Positions 10,001 to 17,784 of a DNA stretch of 64,000 nucleotides are shown here, one piece after another. This DNA is from Hwangdonia lutea (lineage in GTDB: Bacteria; Bacteroidota; Bacteroidia; Flavobacteriales; Flavobacteriaceae). Position numbers and translations under genes: made by a program. The notes under the pieces are model-generated. The model saw nothing but the letters and a program-made list of their open reading frames with translations. It ran no database searches and had not been told where the DNA came from. The stretch is taken from the NCBI RefSeq assembly GCF_032814565.1, contig NZ_CP136521.1, positions 2,886,501-2,950,500 on the forward strand, in the 5' to 3' direction. Every line of letters begins with the position of its first letter. Position 1 is the stretch's first letter.

Positions 10001-12375
10001 ACACCTTGCCACAAGCCAAAAAGTACGCTACCGGAATTTCGTTTGTTTTAATGGGCATTGGCTACGGCAAATTGCCTATTGAAGATTCCATAAAAGGCAT
10101 TTTATTGGGTGTTGCTGAAGCCAATAAACTAATTAAAAAAACAGGCGAAGGCTTAAAACTTATCGAGAATATTGAAATTGTAAATTATTACGAATCCATT
10201 GCAAGTGAAGCCTATTTCAGTTTAACCCGACTTTATAATATTGATAATCGGGTGGCATTTAATTACACCAAAGGCATTGCAAGACGCCCCGGAGCTAAGA
10301 AGCGAAAAATATTTCAAAATGAAGCCTACGACAGATGGTTTAATCTTCAGATAACCAGTATTTTGGATAATGATGAAAATACGGATGAAACCGAAACAGT
10401 AACTGGGTTTAAATACGATGCATCCTATGGATTGGCAAGGGTTGAACAAGAAATGGTTAATGTTGGTTTACATAAAATCAATCATTTGTTGGAGGAAATG
10501 TCAGTCAGTTCAAGTTGGGATCAAAGATTATCTAAATCATTATTCGAAATGTTGATTCCCAATGATTTCAAAAACACCTTCCGAAATCAAAATAACTTGG
10601 TTTTAAAACTTGATAAATGTGCTGCTCAAATTCCTTGGGAATTATTGCACGATTGCCACATTACCGATGTTCCGGCCTCGGTAGATTCGAGTTTTATAAG
10701 GCAATTGGTTACCGAAGATACCACCCGTTTTAACCAAGTGGCGCTAAACAATATAGAGGCTTTTGTGGTAGGCGACCCTATTTACAATCAAGAAAATCTA
10801 CAACAACTCCCTGCCGCCAAAGCAGAATCAGAGTGGGTATCAAATCAATTGTCAAAAGATGGATATCAGGTTAATCTGCTGTTAAATTCCAACGCAAAAC
10901 ACATTATGATGGAGCTGTTTAGCAAACATTATAAGATGATGCATTTTGCGGGTCATGGTATTTACGACCCCGAAAATAATAATGTGGGCATTGCCATAGG
11001 TGGCGGTATTTGTATTGATCCGGCTATGATAAATCAAATTGGATACGTACCCGAATTCGTGTTTATAAACTGCTGTTTTTCAGGCGTTGTAGATGCCCAG
11101 GACGATAAATACAGCCAAAACCGATACCGTCTTGCGGCCAACATAGGCACCCAGCTTATTGAAATGGGCGTAAAAGCGATTGTAATTGCTGGTTGGGCAG
11201 TTGACGATGCGGCTGCCAAGGTGTTTTCAGAAACGTTTTATAAGTGCATGTTAAAGGGATACGATTTTGGTAGTGCCGTAAAATCCGCGAGATTTGAATG
11301 TTATCAAGAACACAAACACAGCAATACTTGGGGCGCTTATCAATGTTACGGCAATCAGTTTTATAAATTCGATACCAGACAAAAATCGAATAGACAGCTT
11401 CAAGAATATGTGGTGGCCTCTCAGGTGCATACCGATTTAGATAATTTACTGATTTCCATTCGTGATAAAAAAGTAGATGAAAAAACGGCACTTATCAAAT
11501 TAGATGCCTATATCGATAAGGCCGAAGCCTCCAACTTACTAGATGCGATGGTATTGGAAAAAGAAGCCCTTATTTACGACGAATTGGGCAATACCGAAGT
11601 GGCATTCCAAAAGTATAAAGGCCTCTTTGAGTTTGATAATGGCAACTACTCCATAAAAGCTTTAGAGCAATATTGCTTGGTACAATCCTATCGATTAAAA
11701 AGTAATATTGAATCTTTAATAGAATCAGATGCAAAAGAAAAGATTAGCAATGCCGTTACCACATATCTTGATGAAATACGATTGCTCACCTTGGCCGGTA
11801 GAAATGCCAGCAGGTTAAACATAGTTGGGAATGCCTATAAAATCTCTGCAAAATATTTAGATGGTGTCAAGAAAATCGAGCAATTAAAAACGGCATATGC
11901 GTATTACAACGAAGCAATGGAAATGGCATCAGATAAACACAGCGGCCAGTATTTAAATGCCCTATCCAACATGTTGTTTGTGGGTTATATTCTGGAACAG
12001 TTGGGCGACGATAAGCTTTTAGACCGATTACAAACAAATAAGACTTTCGAAAAAGTAACCGATTTATCAAAGTTCTTAAAAGATTTCCGTCAAGAATTAG
12101 ATGATTTTGATAAGGAAGATCTTGATATTTCCGTCCTCATTGGTATGACAGAAATAAGCTATGCTATTTTATTGATATCCGAAAACAATGATGATCACCA
12201 AGACCAACATATACTAAAATGGTATAAAGATATATTCAATCAAATTTACAGTCCGCGCTATATAAATATTGAAATCTCTCAAATCGATTTCTTGTTAGAA
12301 TATGTTGAAAATGAAGAGGTTGCGGAGTGTTTAGGCGTTATAAAAACCGAATTAATAAACCTTTTAAAACAATAA
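6997..12375 (+). CDS. Giant protein with two alpha/beta-hydrolase domains and a CHAT protease domain
   Basis: This 1792-residue soluble protein has no signal peptide. Residues ~165-470 form a lipase-like alpha/beta hydrolase (LLLHGTLSTT, nucleophile elbow SHSRGG with Ser244). Residues ~505-860 form a second, LCAT-like hydrolase (IVPGIMGSTL, FEFDWRKS, AHSMGG with Ser617, then GTPWLGS). Residues ~1190-1440 form a CHAT caspase-like domain with His1320 in HFAGHG and the Cys pair 1359/1360 in FINCCFSG. The last ~320 residues are helical and TPR-like. CHAT domains are cysteine peptidases often tied to proteolytic activation; the hydrolases could act on lipids or other esters. It is the first large gene of a plus-strand run leading into the eCIS genes, with four bases to the next gene. 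A cargo toxin or a protease-activated lipase is the best guess. Domain calls are firm, the role is not. Confidence 0.82.
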   Translation: MTKKAKIIGVEREVANIDYIVPNTLDQKFELKSYIEVSSKRSKNTLNTVVFEENDLVALQFTDNTEWIGHPEDVQAIYDKKTLTKRSLSSEDYVFDIQIISEDASRGFIKRAMVKVFSVFKPISKAKNKVEMGIQKLAEAYDNRMQSHPGLYQINDKFNRIEYTKNLDISRPILLLLHGTLSTTNDAFFKLNDNNDTWNDMVSLYDNQILALEHHTLSVSPLQNALDFLNDCPKGCNLDILSHSRGGLVADILAKCDHRNPIIGFSKNEIGILSSDEDEAGNQALMQAINKIAKTKKITVNKVVRVAAPSSGTTILSRRVDHFFNLFLNAVSLAFGIGNPIYHAVKAFLLELVSQKENPEVLPGLNAMMPESLFQKMMNASDTSVVSDLYNIAGDADVGGINFNSLKVILANLFYKADNDLVVDTKRMEHGVKRNEGIYKYLVEGSSTNHFNYFSADNSSAAIIEALRANENNPTALFTKHVYTEGERGILLDALSLEGVSLKTKSDGITKDIVIIVPGIMGSTLTNNKEDQWVDMRELNRGAIVKKLNIDAKKVDASGVIKKYYYPLAEHLSEKYDVITFEFDWRKSVREAAKQLQIQLEDFMQSTSGKIHIIAHSMGGLVVRQCMIDHSDTWSKFKENVQNRFVMLGTPWLGSYLIMEVLTGHSKRVKQLAFIDFKHNRSELLKVFWKFPGVFELLPIEDDDVKRPFWQQNFWKSIDSKTNLKHMPEPKDNAQSLKDFKAYRDTIKKFLEEDLTNDHFRNIYYICGQSDQTVFDYEFKNRFLSKYKKLVYKATSHGDGSVTWKTGIPKQLLNTSNLYYTHTSHGDLANEAYIFHGISDILESGSTNRLSNQQPASRSGEIISEVFESPEPLHDSQAVVEALFGTHKKSEPESEFFNVKVIHGDLKMSAYPVMVGHFFMDLILSSEKALDGYLDNRLSQRLGIGYYPGKIGESEVFFNLKTQPKGAIVCGLGSSNGLTSYVLSKTVKQAVLKYAMFMRDNYTLPQAKKYATGISFVLMGIGYGKLPIEDSIKGILLGVAEANKLIKKTGEGLKLIENIEIVNYYESIASEAYFSLTRLYNIDNRVAFNYTKGIARRPGAKKRKIFQNEAYDRWFNLQITSILDNDENTDETETVTGFKYDASYGLARVEQEMVNVGLHKINHLLEEMSVSSSWDQRLSKSLFEMLIPNDFKNTFRNQNNLVLKLDKCAAQIPWELLHDCHITDVPASVDSSFIRQLVTEDTTRFNQVALNNIEAFVVGDPIYNQENLQQLPAAKAESEWVSNQLSKDGYQVNLLLNSNAKHIMMELFSKHYKMMHFAGHGIYDPENNNVGIAIGGGICIDPAMINQIGYVPEFVFINCCFSGVVDAQDDKYSQNRYRLAANIGTQLIEMGVKAIVIAGWAVDDAAAKVFSETFYKCMLKGYDFGSAVKSARFECYQEHKHSNTWGAYQCYGNQFYKFDTRQKSNRQLQEYVVASQVHTDLDNLLISIRDKKVDEKTALIKLDAYIDKAEASNLLDAMVLEKEALIYDELGNTEVAFQKYKGLFEFDNGNYSIKALEQYCLVQSYRLKSNIESLIESDAKEKISNAVTTYLDEIRLLTLAGRNASRLNIVGNAYKISAKYLDGVKKIEQLKTAYAYYNEAMEMASDKHSGQYLNALSNMLFVGYILEQLGDDKLLDRLQTNKTFEKVTDLSKFLKDFRQELDDFDKEDLDISVLIGMTEISYAILLISENNDDHQDQHILKWYKDIFNQIYSPRYINIEISQIDFLLEYVENEEVAECLGVIKTELINLLKQ

Positions 12376-12379
12376 ACTA

Positions 12380-13615
12380 ATGGCTGTATTATATTTAGGA
12401 AGTTGCGATGCTGGAAAAACACCAAGTAGCAGAAAAGAATTTCTTAAACCGTATCATATCGATGGTTTGCTTATCAATAAAGTGTCCTTTAGAGATGATG
12501 ACAGAACCAAATGGCGTTCCTTTCGAGAAGGCACGGGTGATGATGTTTTAAAGCTGCAACGATTTTTATTTAATGCCGGTTTTATGCCCCGCAGCGCTTT
12601 TGATGGTGTTTTTGGGTATGTAACCCAAGCTTCCGTCAGGTTGTTTCAAGAGTATGTGCGCACCATGGAAGGTGTTAGCAGCATGGTGCCTGATGGGGTA
12701 GTGGGTAGCGGAACGTTTGGGCATATTACACGTTGGGAAAAAGAAAACAAGGTTTCAGATTGGGGGAAAATGTCCAGTCAGAATCCGTCTAAATCCTATT
12801 CAGATTGGATGCAGTTGTTACAACAAGCCAAACAGCATTACACGAATAACCCAGGCCCTATTTTACAGCATTTAAACAAGTTGCCTAATACCTATTCCAC
12901 CAAAAAACCTTCAGAATGGACGTTCAATACAAACGATATTCATCTTATTGGCATCCGAAGAAAACAAACCGAAAGCGCCGTTAGACGGGAAAATGATGAT
13001 TTGTTTGTGTTGCTCATCAATGGGATGGCATTTACCTTTTGGGGTTCTACCGATGCCAGCGTAAATATGGCAAAACGGAAAGACGAAGCGTTTTTAATTG
13101 AAGGGCAACACCTTTATCGTTTCGGGTGGCATAAAATATCGGTTGAAAGTAAAATTTACCGCGCTTTAAAACCTAAAAACCCCAAAGGTGTTATGATTAT
13201 TAGGGATTGGGACAATGACAATGCCTACACCGACAAAGACATACAAGTTAAAGATAATCAAGGTAATGTAAAAGGCTTGCGCGTAAATCCGTCTATTAAT
13301 ATCCATTGGACCGGGATTGGGCGCTCAAATTTCTCGGCAGGGTGTCAGGTAATCGCTGGTAAAAGCTATTTAAACCATAAAAACGAATTACAGGATTGTT
13401 CCAAATTTGCTTCAAGTAGTTATAGCGGATTAACAACTTCAAACAAAAAAACCAAGGGCGCTTACAATGTGTTTACCGATTTAATATTGTGTTACGCGCC
13501 AAAACAGGTTACGCATTTGTATTATACCCTGGGGCGCGAAGCTTCATTGGATTTGTCGCATAATTTTGGAAGCCAATATGCCGAGGAGGTGCTAAATAGA
13601 TTAAAATCTGTTTAA
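12380..13615 (+). CDS. Peptidoglycan-binding protein with L,D-transpeptidase-like C-terminal motif
   Basis: The protein has 411 residues and no signal peptide. Residues ~55-105 match a PG_binding_1 domain (VLKLQRFLFNAGFMP, then FDGVFGYVTQASVRLFQ, and PDGVVGSGT). The C-terminal half carries INIHWTG (His309) and SAGCQV (Ser319, Cys322). This His...SxGC arrangement resembles the active site of YkuD-type L,D-transpeptidases, though the spacing is shorter than usual and the match is by eye. It would bind and perhaps modify cell-wall peptidoglycan. Lying four bases after the CHAT/hydrolase gene and within the eCIS run, it could be an injected wall-active protein or help particles pass the producer's own wall. 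The binding domain is confident, the catalytic call tentative. Confidence 0.65.
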   Translation: MAVLYLGSCDAGKTPSSRKEFLKPYHIDGLLINKVSFRDDDRTKWRSFREGTGDDVLKLQRFLFNAGFMPRSAFDGVFGYVTQASVRLFQEYVRTMEGVSSMVPDGVVGSGTFGHITRWEKENKVSDWGKMSSQNPSKSYSDWMQLLQQAKQHYTNNPGPILQHLNKLPNTYSTKKPSEWTFNTNDIHLIGIRRKQTESAVRRENDDLFVLLINGMAFTFWGSTDASVNMAKRKDEAFLIEGQHLYRFGWHKISVESKIYRALKPKNPKGVMIIRDWDNDNAYTDKDIQVKDNQGNVKGLRVNPSINIHWTGIGRSNFSAGCQVIAGKSYLNHKNELQDCSKFASSSYSGLTTSNKKTKGAYNVFTDLILCYAPKQVTHLYYTLGREASLDLSHNFGSQYAEEVLNRLKSV

Positions 13616-13653
13616 GTTTTTTTAAATGAATATCAATCAAACTTAAAAAAATC

Positions 13654-14004
13654 ATGAAAAATACAACGAAAATACTCACTTTAATAAGTATGTGCCTGTT
13701 TTTTGCATCTTGTTATTCCGTAAGGCTCCGAAGCATAAATGGTGCGCCGCAACCAGATCCGTTAATGTTGGGTGACGATTATTATCGCGGTATGGAAGTG
13801 GTAACGCTCGATACCGTAATTAAAATAGATATCACTTCAAAAGATTTTACATATCTGATAAAAGAAACCGATAAATGCAAATCGGGCAAGCTGCACACCG
13901 TAGAATTTAAAAACACCTTTGGTGGTTCGCTTTTAAGTTTGGTAACTTTTGGAAGAAAACGCAAAATGAAAGTAAAATACGTTTGTATGAAACCAACAAA
14001 TTAA
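13654..14004 (+). CDS. Small Bor-like lipoprotein
   Basis: The protein has 116 residues with a lipoprotein signal (LISMCLFFASC, Cys20). The C-terminal half (SGKLHTVEFKNTFGGSLLSL followed by a TFGRKRKMKVKYVC segment) faintly recalls Bor-type lipoproteins, which end in a similar Gly-rich, tyrosine/valine-cysteine stretch; this is a weak resemblance. An inverted repeat around 13611-13647 lies just upstream, between it and the peptidoglycan-binding gene. Only four bases separate its stop from the next start, so it is translated with the FAD oxidase gene. The function is unknown; a surface or periplasmic lipoprotein is supported. Confidence 0.65.
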   Translation: MKNTTKILTLISMCLFFASCYSVRLRSINGAPQPDPLMLGDDYYRGMEVVTLDTVIKIDITSKDFTYLIKETDKCKSGKLHTVEFKNTFGGSLLSLVTFGRKRKMKVKYVCMKPTN

Positions 14005-14008
14005 AGTT

Positions 14009-15613
14009 ATGGCAACCACAAGAACACATGCATTAAAAAAATGGGATACGCTGCACAACAATGGCCCGTTTCCGTTAAAAACGCTTTATGTAACCGAGTT
14101 GGAAGGCGATGGAAACATACCCGATAAAATAGATCGTTATAACGATGCCGCCACAGAAATCCAAAGGCTTATAAAAGAAACGAATGCAGACAACCAAGGG
14201 TTTCGAGCTTATGGGTCGGCGTGGTCCATGAACCACATTGCACACCATAAGGACCGAATGCACTACAATGGGTTTATGAATATTCATGTACCAATGGTTG
14301 CAGAGCATCTTCACACAAACACCCGATTTGATGCTTCGAACTTATTTTTATTTGAGTGCGGAACGATTATTAAACGGGTATCCGAAGTGCTTTCCGCTCA
14401 CGGTAAATCCTTAAAAACTACGGGTGCCAGTAATGGGCAAACCATTGCGGGCTGTATTTCTACGGGTGTTCACGGTTCGGCATTACAGGTTGGCGCCGTA
14501 CAGGATTATGTGGTGGGGCTTAATTTGATTATTGGTCCAAACGAAAACGACATCGTTTATTTAGAGCGCCACACAGACCCCGCATTAAACGATAATTTTG
14601 CCAAAAGAATAAGTAAAAGAATCATCCGGAACGATAAACTTTTTAATGCGGCTTTGGTGGGCTTAGGGTCGTTTGGGTTTATTCATGGTATTGTGATTGA
14701 GGCAGAACCCCGATTTTTATTAAAGCGTTATGTTAAAAGAATAAATAAAAGCACAGCACTTCAATTGGCTGATACCTTAGATTTTAAAAATTCATCATTT
14801 AAAATCCCAGAAGAAACCGATGCTCAGGGTTTCGGTCTTACACCTTATCACTACAAAGTATTCATCAATCAATATAGTAACGAACCCAATTATGTGGTAG
14901 AATTAATGTATAAAAAGCCTTATGTGGCCGATTATAAAGACCCATTTCCCATCATCAAACAATCATTGTATCGCGATTTAATCCACTTATTCACCAAAAT
15001 GGCCGAACATTTTCCAAAAAGTATACCGTGGTTGGTAAAACGATTGAGAAAAACCATTTTGCCAAAAGTAGATGAAGAATTAACAGGCACCTTACCCGAA
15101 ATTTTTTGGGATGCACCCTATCAAGGGCCAGCTTTTGCCTGTTCGGTTGGGGTAGACCATAAAAATTCATCAAAGGCATTAAAACTGCTTGCCGATTTAA
15201 CAAACAACGAAGGGCCTATTCCCGGGATTTTCGCAATGCGCTTTGTAAAACAAACCCAAGCAACATTGGGTTTTACAAAATTTCCTGTAACCTGTATGCT
15301 GGAAATTGATGGTGTACTTTGGAATAAAACCAGAAAAATTATGAGCCTCACCGAATTTTCAAGACGCATTATTGAGGTTTTAAAAGAAAACGATATTCCG
15401 TTCACCATACATTGGGGAAAAAATAGCGATTGGGCATTTCCAGATTTGGTAAATCTCATGTTTGATGCCGCTAAAATTAATGAATGGAAAGCTTGTAGAA
15501 GTGCTTTATTGAGTGATGATATGGCAGAATTATTCTCAAATAAATTTTTAAAAACCATTGGGTTGGCTGATAAAGAATTGACTATAAACGAGGATTTAAT
15601 AGCATCATTGTAA
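14009..15613 (+). CDS. FAD-linked sugar-lactone-oxidase-like protein (VAO/PCMH fold)
   Basis: This 534-residue protein lacks a signal peptide. Residues ~20-215 form an FAD-binding type 4 domain with TTGASNGQTIAGCISTGVHG, and the C-terminus has HWGK (His468-Lys471), the HWxK-type motif of aldonolactone oxidases such as D-arabinono-1,4-lactone oxidase. Known relatives oxidise sugar lactones or alditols and reduce oxygen to hydrogen peroxide. The position that carries the covalent FAD histidine in many relatives (GxGHS) reads YGSAWS here, with Trp72 in place of His, so FAD is probably bound non-covalently. Oxidases of this class are unexpected inside an eCIS gene run; it may be cargo that generates peroxide or modifies a sugar. 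The family call is good, the substrate unknown. Confidence 0.75.
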   Translation: MATTRTHALKKWDTLHNNGPFPLKTLYVTELEGDGNIPDKIDRYNDAATEIQRLIKETNADNQGFRAYGSAWSMNHIAHHKDRMHYNGFMNIHVPMVAEHLHTNTRFDASNLFLFECGTIIKRVSEVLSAHGKSLKTTGASNGQTIAGCISTGVHGSALQVGAVQDYVVGLNLIIGPNENDIVYLERHTDPALNDNFAKRISKRIIRNDKLFNAALVGLGSFGFIHGIVIEAEPRFLLKRYVKRINKSTALQLADTLDFKNSSFKIPEETDAQGFGLTPYHYKVFINQYSNEPNYVVELMYKKPYVADYKDPFPIIKQSLYRDLIHLFTKMAEHFPKSIPWLVKRLRKTILPKVDEELTGTLPEIFWDAPYQGPAFACSVGVDHKNSSKALKLLADLTNNEGPIPGIFAMRFVKQTQATLGFTKFPVTCMLEIDGVLWNKTRKIMSLTEFSRRIIEVLKENDIPFTIHWGKNSDWAFPDLVNLMFDAAKINEWKACRSALLSDDMAELFSNKFLKTIGLADKELTINEDLIASL

Positions 15614-15623
15614 AACTAAAATT

Positions 15624-16265
15624 ATGGAAGGCAAACCAAATTTTCCGTTCAAAACATTAATCTGGGCCGTATTTGCCATATTAGCCATTTTAATGTTCAG
15701 AACCGAACTCAAGCAACTTATTACCAATACGGAAGAGTTTAGTCTTTTTGGTATTGAAATAAAGGCGAGCGAAGAAAAAGCAAATAAATTGAATGATTCC
15801 ATCCAGAATTTTGAAACTACAATTGCCGAATTATCAACCCAATTAACCAACCAGCAAAATAAAATTAACGATTTAGATAACCTTAAAAAGCAATTGCAAA
15901 AAGATTTGGAAAATTGTCCCGAAGCCCAAGCAGCTTCAATGAAATTTAATGCACAGGTCTCCAAAATAGTTGATGCCAATAAAGATTTAAAATATAAATC
16001 GGATAAATTGATAAATACCAAAATACTAAAAAGTATGAGCTATAATGTGAAGCTGATTGTGCCTTCAAATATGGTAAACGCTGATGTTTTTGTTGATGGA
16101 AAACAGGCGAATATTGTAAGCAAATCAGGGATTTTTATAACCGTTAGTGTGGTTAAGAAAAATAGCAGTCACCGTTTTGAATTAAAAGATGGAAACAAGC
16201 GCTGTGTTACCAACCAGTTGATTACAAAAAACGAAACCGAATTACCAATGGTTTGTAATTCTTAA
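15624..16265 (+). CDS. Membrane-anchored coiled-coil protein with PEGA-like C-terminus
   Basis: The protein has 213 residues. One membrane segment lies at ~11-27 (LIWAVFAILAILMF), followed by a coiled coil at ~45-105 rich in Glu, Lys, Asn and Leu. Residues ~140-213 look like a small beta domain with VFVDGK, loosely similar to PEGA domains. The bulk is probably periplasmic. It sits 10 bases after the oxidase gene and 16 before the CsgG-like gene, so it is likely an envelope component of the same operon. No precise function can be assigned. Confidence 0.55.
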   Translation: MEGKPNFPFKTLIWAVFAILAILMFRTELKQLITNTEEFSLFGIEIKASEEKANKLNDSIQNFETTIAELSTQLTNQQNKINDLDNLKKQLQKDLENCPEAQAASMKFNAQVSKIVDANKDLKYKSDKLINTKILKSMSYNVKLIVPSNMVNADVFVDGKQANIVSKSGIFITVSVVKKNSSHRFELKDGNKRCVTNQLITKNETELPMVCNS

Positions 16266-16305
16266 ATCTGTTTCAAAAATATTGAATAATGAAAATAGAA
16301 ACCCC

Positions 16306-17325
16306 ATGAGAAATAATATTAACTTGTTTATTAAAAGCTTAAGCCTTATACTATTTGTGGCCACACAATTGGTAGTTCCCTTGCAAGCTCAAAATACGAA
16401 AACAAATGTGTACGTATGGGATTTTAAAACCAACGACCAAACCATTGAAAAATATGCCGAAAAATTTACAGACGATTTTGAAACCGAACTTATTAGGCTG
16501 GATAAATACACCGTATTACAACGTCGGAACCACAATTTGGTTCTGACCCACCGAAACATGGAAAACACTATTTCCAACGTTAAAAACTTACCCACTGAAA
16601 CTGTTAATAAATTAAAAACCATTAAAGCGGAAATGGTGGCTTTTGGCGAATTAACGGAAGATGTAGATAGTGGTATTTACGAAGTTACGGTGTTTTTCCA
16701 AAATTTAAGCAATGGCGAAATTCCGAAAAAAGAAAATGTTATTATAGCCAAAGATCAGATTGGGAGTAATTCCAGCAGAAAGGCATACATGAAAAGTTTA
16801 ATAAAAAAGCTTCATGCAAAAGAAATATTAGAAGCAAAAAGTGAACAATTCAGTTTTATTTCAAAAAAAATGGACACTTATATGATTAGGGTTAAGGATG
16901 TTCAAACAGCGTTTGATGACACTATCGATATTGCTATAGAGAATCAAGAATTCTTTAAAGATTTAGATAGTACGATTAAAGCGTACAACAGCATTTATTC
17001 TGATTTAAGTGATAATAGTGAAAAATATATTTTGGATTTTGAATCTGTTTTCGGAAAAGCCTATGGAAAAGATTTCGAATCGGTTTACAAGGGTATTAAG
17101 GAAGGCATTCATAAAAAGCACATCCTTAAACTTAATGCCATCAGAAAGAAAATATGGGATTATCAAAAAAATCAGAATAACAAAAAAGAACGCGAAAGGA
17201 TAAAGAAAGAAATAATAAGAGACTCAAAAAATTCAACCATAGGATTAAACACGGCTATTGATAATGTTGAAGACGACATGGACAAGCTTTTTTCAAACAT
17301 CAAAGAAGACTTGAGAGCATCATAA
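16306..17325 (+). CDS. Exported CsgG/TolB-N-like protein
   Basis: The start at 16306 gives 339 residues with a clean signal peptide (MRNNINLFIKSLSLILF...LQAQ); an upstream in-frame ATG at 16282 would add eight polar residues. Residues ~30-150 follow the pattern of CsgG/FlgO/TolB-N-like domains: a first strand NVYVWDF, a helix, then YTVLQRRN, then VAFGELTED and a strand ending in LSNGEI. The second half is helical, charged and coiled-coil prone (~170-339). CsgG-like domains assemble in the envelope, but the lipoprotein cysteine and membrane strands of true CsgG are absent, so a pore is not supported. It is part of the envelope-protein subset of the accessory block. Confidence 0.6.
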   Translation: MRNNINLFIKSLSLILFVATQLVVPLQAQNTKTNVYVWDFKTNDQTIEKYAEKFTDDFETELIRLDKYTVLQRRNHNLVLTHRNMENTISNVKNLPTETVNKLKTIKAEMVAFGELTEDVDSGIYEVTVFFQNLSNGEIPKKENVIIAKDQIGSNSSRKAYMKSLIKKLHAKEILEAKSEQFSFISKKMDTYMIRVKDVQTAFDDTIDIAIENQEFFKDLDSTIKAYNSIYSDLSDNSEKYILDFESVFGKAYGKDFESVYKGIKEGIHKKHILKLNAIRKKIWDYQKNQNNKKERERIKKEIIRDSKNSTIGLNTAIDNVEDDMDKLFSNIKEDLRAS

Positions 17326-17347
17326 AATAAATAAAAAACTCACAGAT

Positions 17348-17746
17348 ATGGAAACGCTTAATGTAATTAAAAAATCAATCGTAATAACCTTCGTAAGTAT
17401 TATTTTGGCCTGTGGCGCCGAAACTTTGGCAGCCATTGTTTTTATTCCAGCTTTCACTGCAACATGGCCAGACGCCAATGATATTGAACATCGAGTTAAT
17501 ATACAGAGCAATGATGAAGGAAAAGAATCCGGTATCATTTTTGGTGACGAGCAACACGATAGCGACTCTGATAAAAGAGGGGATTTAACAGGGAAATTTG
17601 ATGGGCTGAATATTGAAATTACCATAGAAAGACCAACGGGAAATATAACCTATACTGGTAAGATGATACCCACTAGCGATGAAGATCACCAAATAATCAG
17701 AATGGAATTTAGCTCAAATGAAGACAATTTAATTTTAGAGTTTTAA
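17348..17746 (+). CDS. Small hydrophobic-N-terminus protein of unknown function
   Basis: The protein has 132 residues. Residues ~8-37 are hydrophobic (SIVITFVSIILACGAETLA) and could be a signal or a membrane anchor; the Cys at 22 is not in a clear lipobox. The rest is acidic and predicted beta-rich (~65-132). I do not recognise a family. It lies 22 bases after the CsgG-like gene and 38 before the patatin gene in the same orientation. Confidence 0.55.
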   Translation: METLNVIKKSIVITFVSIILACGAETLAAIVFIPAFTATWPDANDIEHRVNIQSNDEGKESGIIFGDEQHDSDSDKRGDLTGKFDGLNIEITIERPTGNITYTGKMIPTSDEDHQIIRMEFSSNEDNLILEF

Positions 17747-17784
17747 ATAAAAATAAAAAACTCAGGTTTAAGCATTAATTACAT

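Noticed and set aside
13611-13647. Rho-independent terminator after the peptidoglycan-binding gene
   Set aside because: TTTAAGTTT and AAACTTAAA pair, but the stem is almost all A-T with a 19-base loop; too weak to call in this AT-rich DNA.
16306-17325. True CsgG secretion pore
   Set aside because: The lipoprotein cysteine and transmembrane strands of CsgG are missing; only the TolB/CsgG-like N-terminal fold is suggested.
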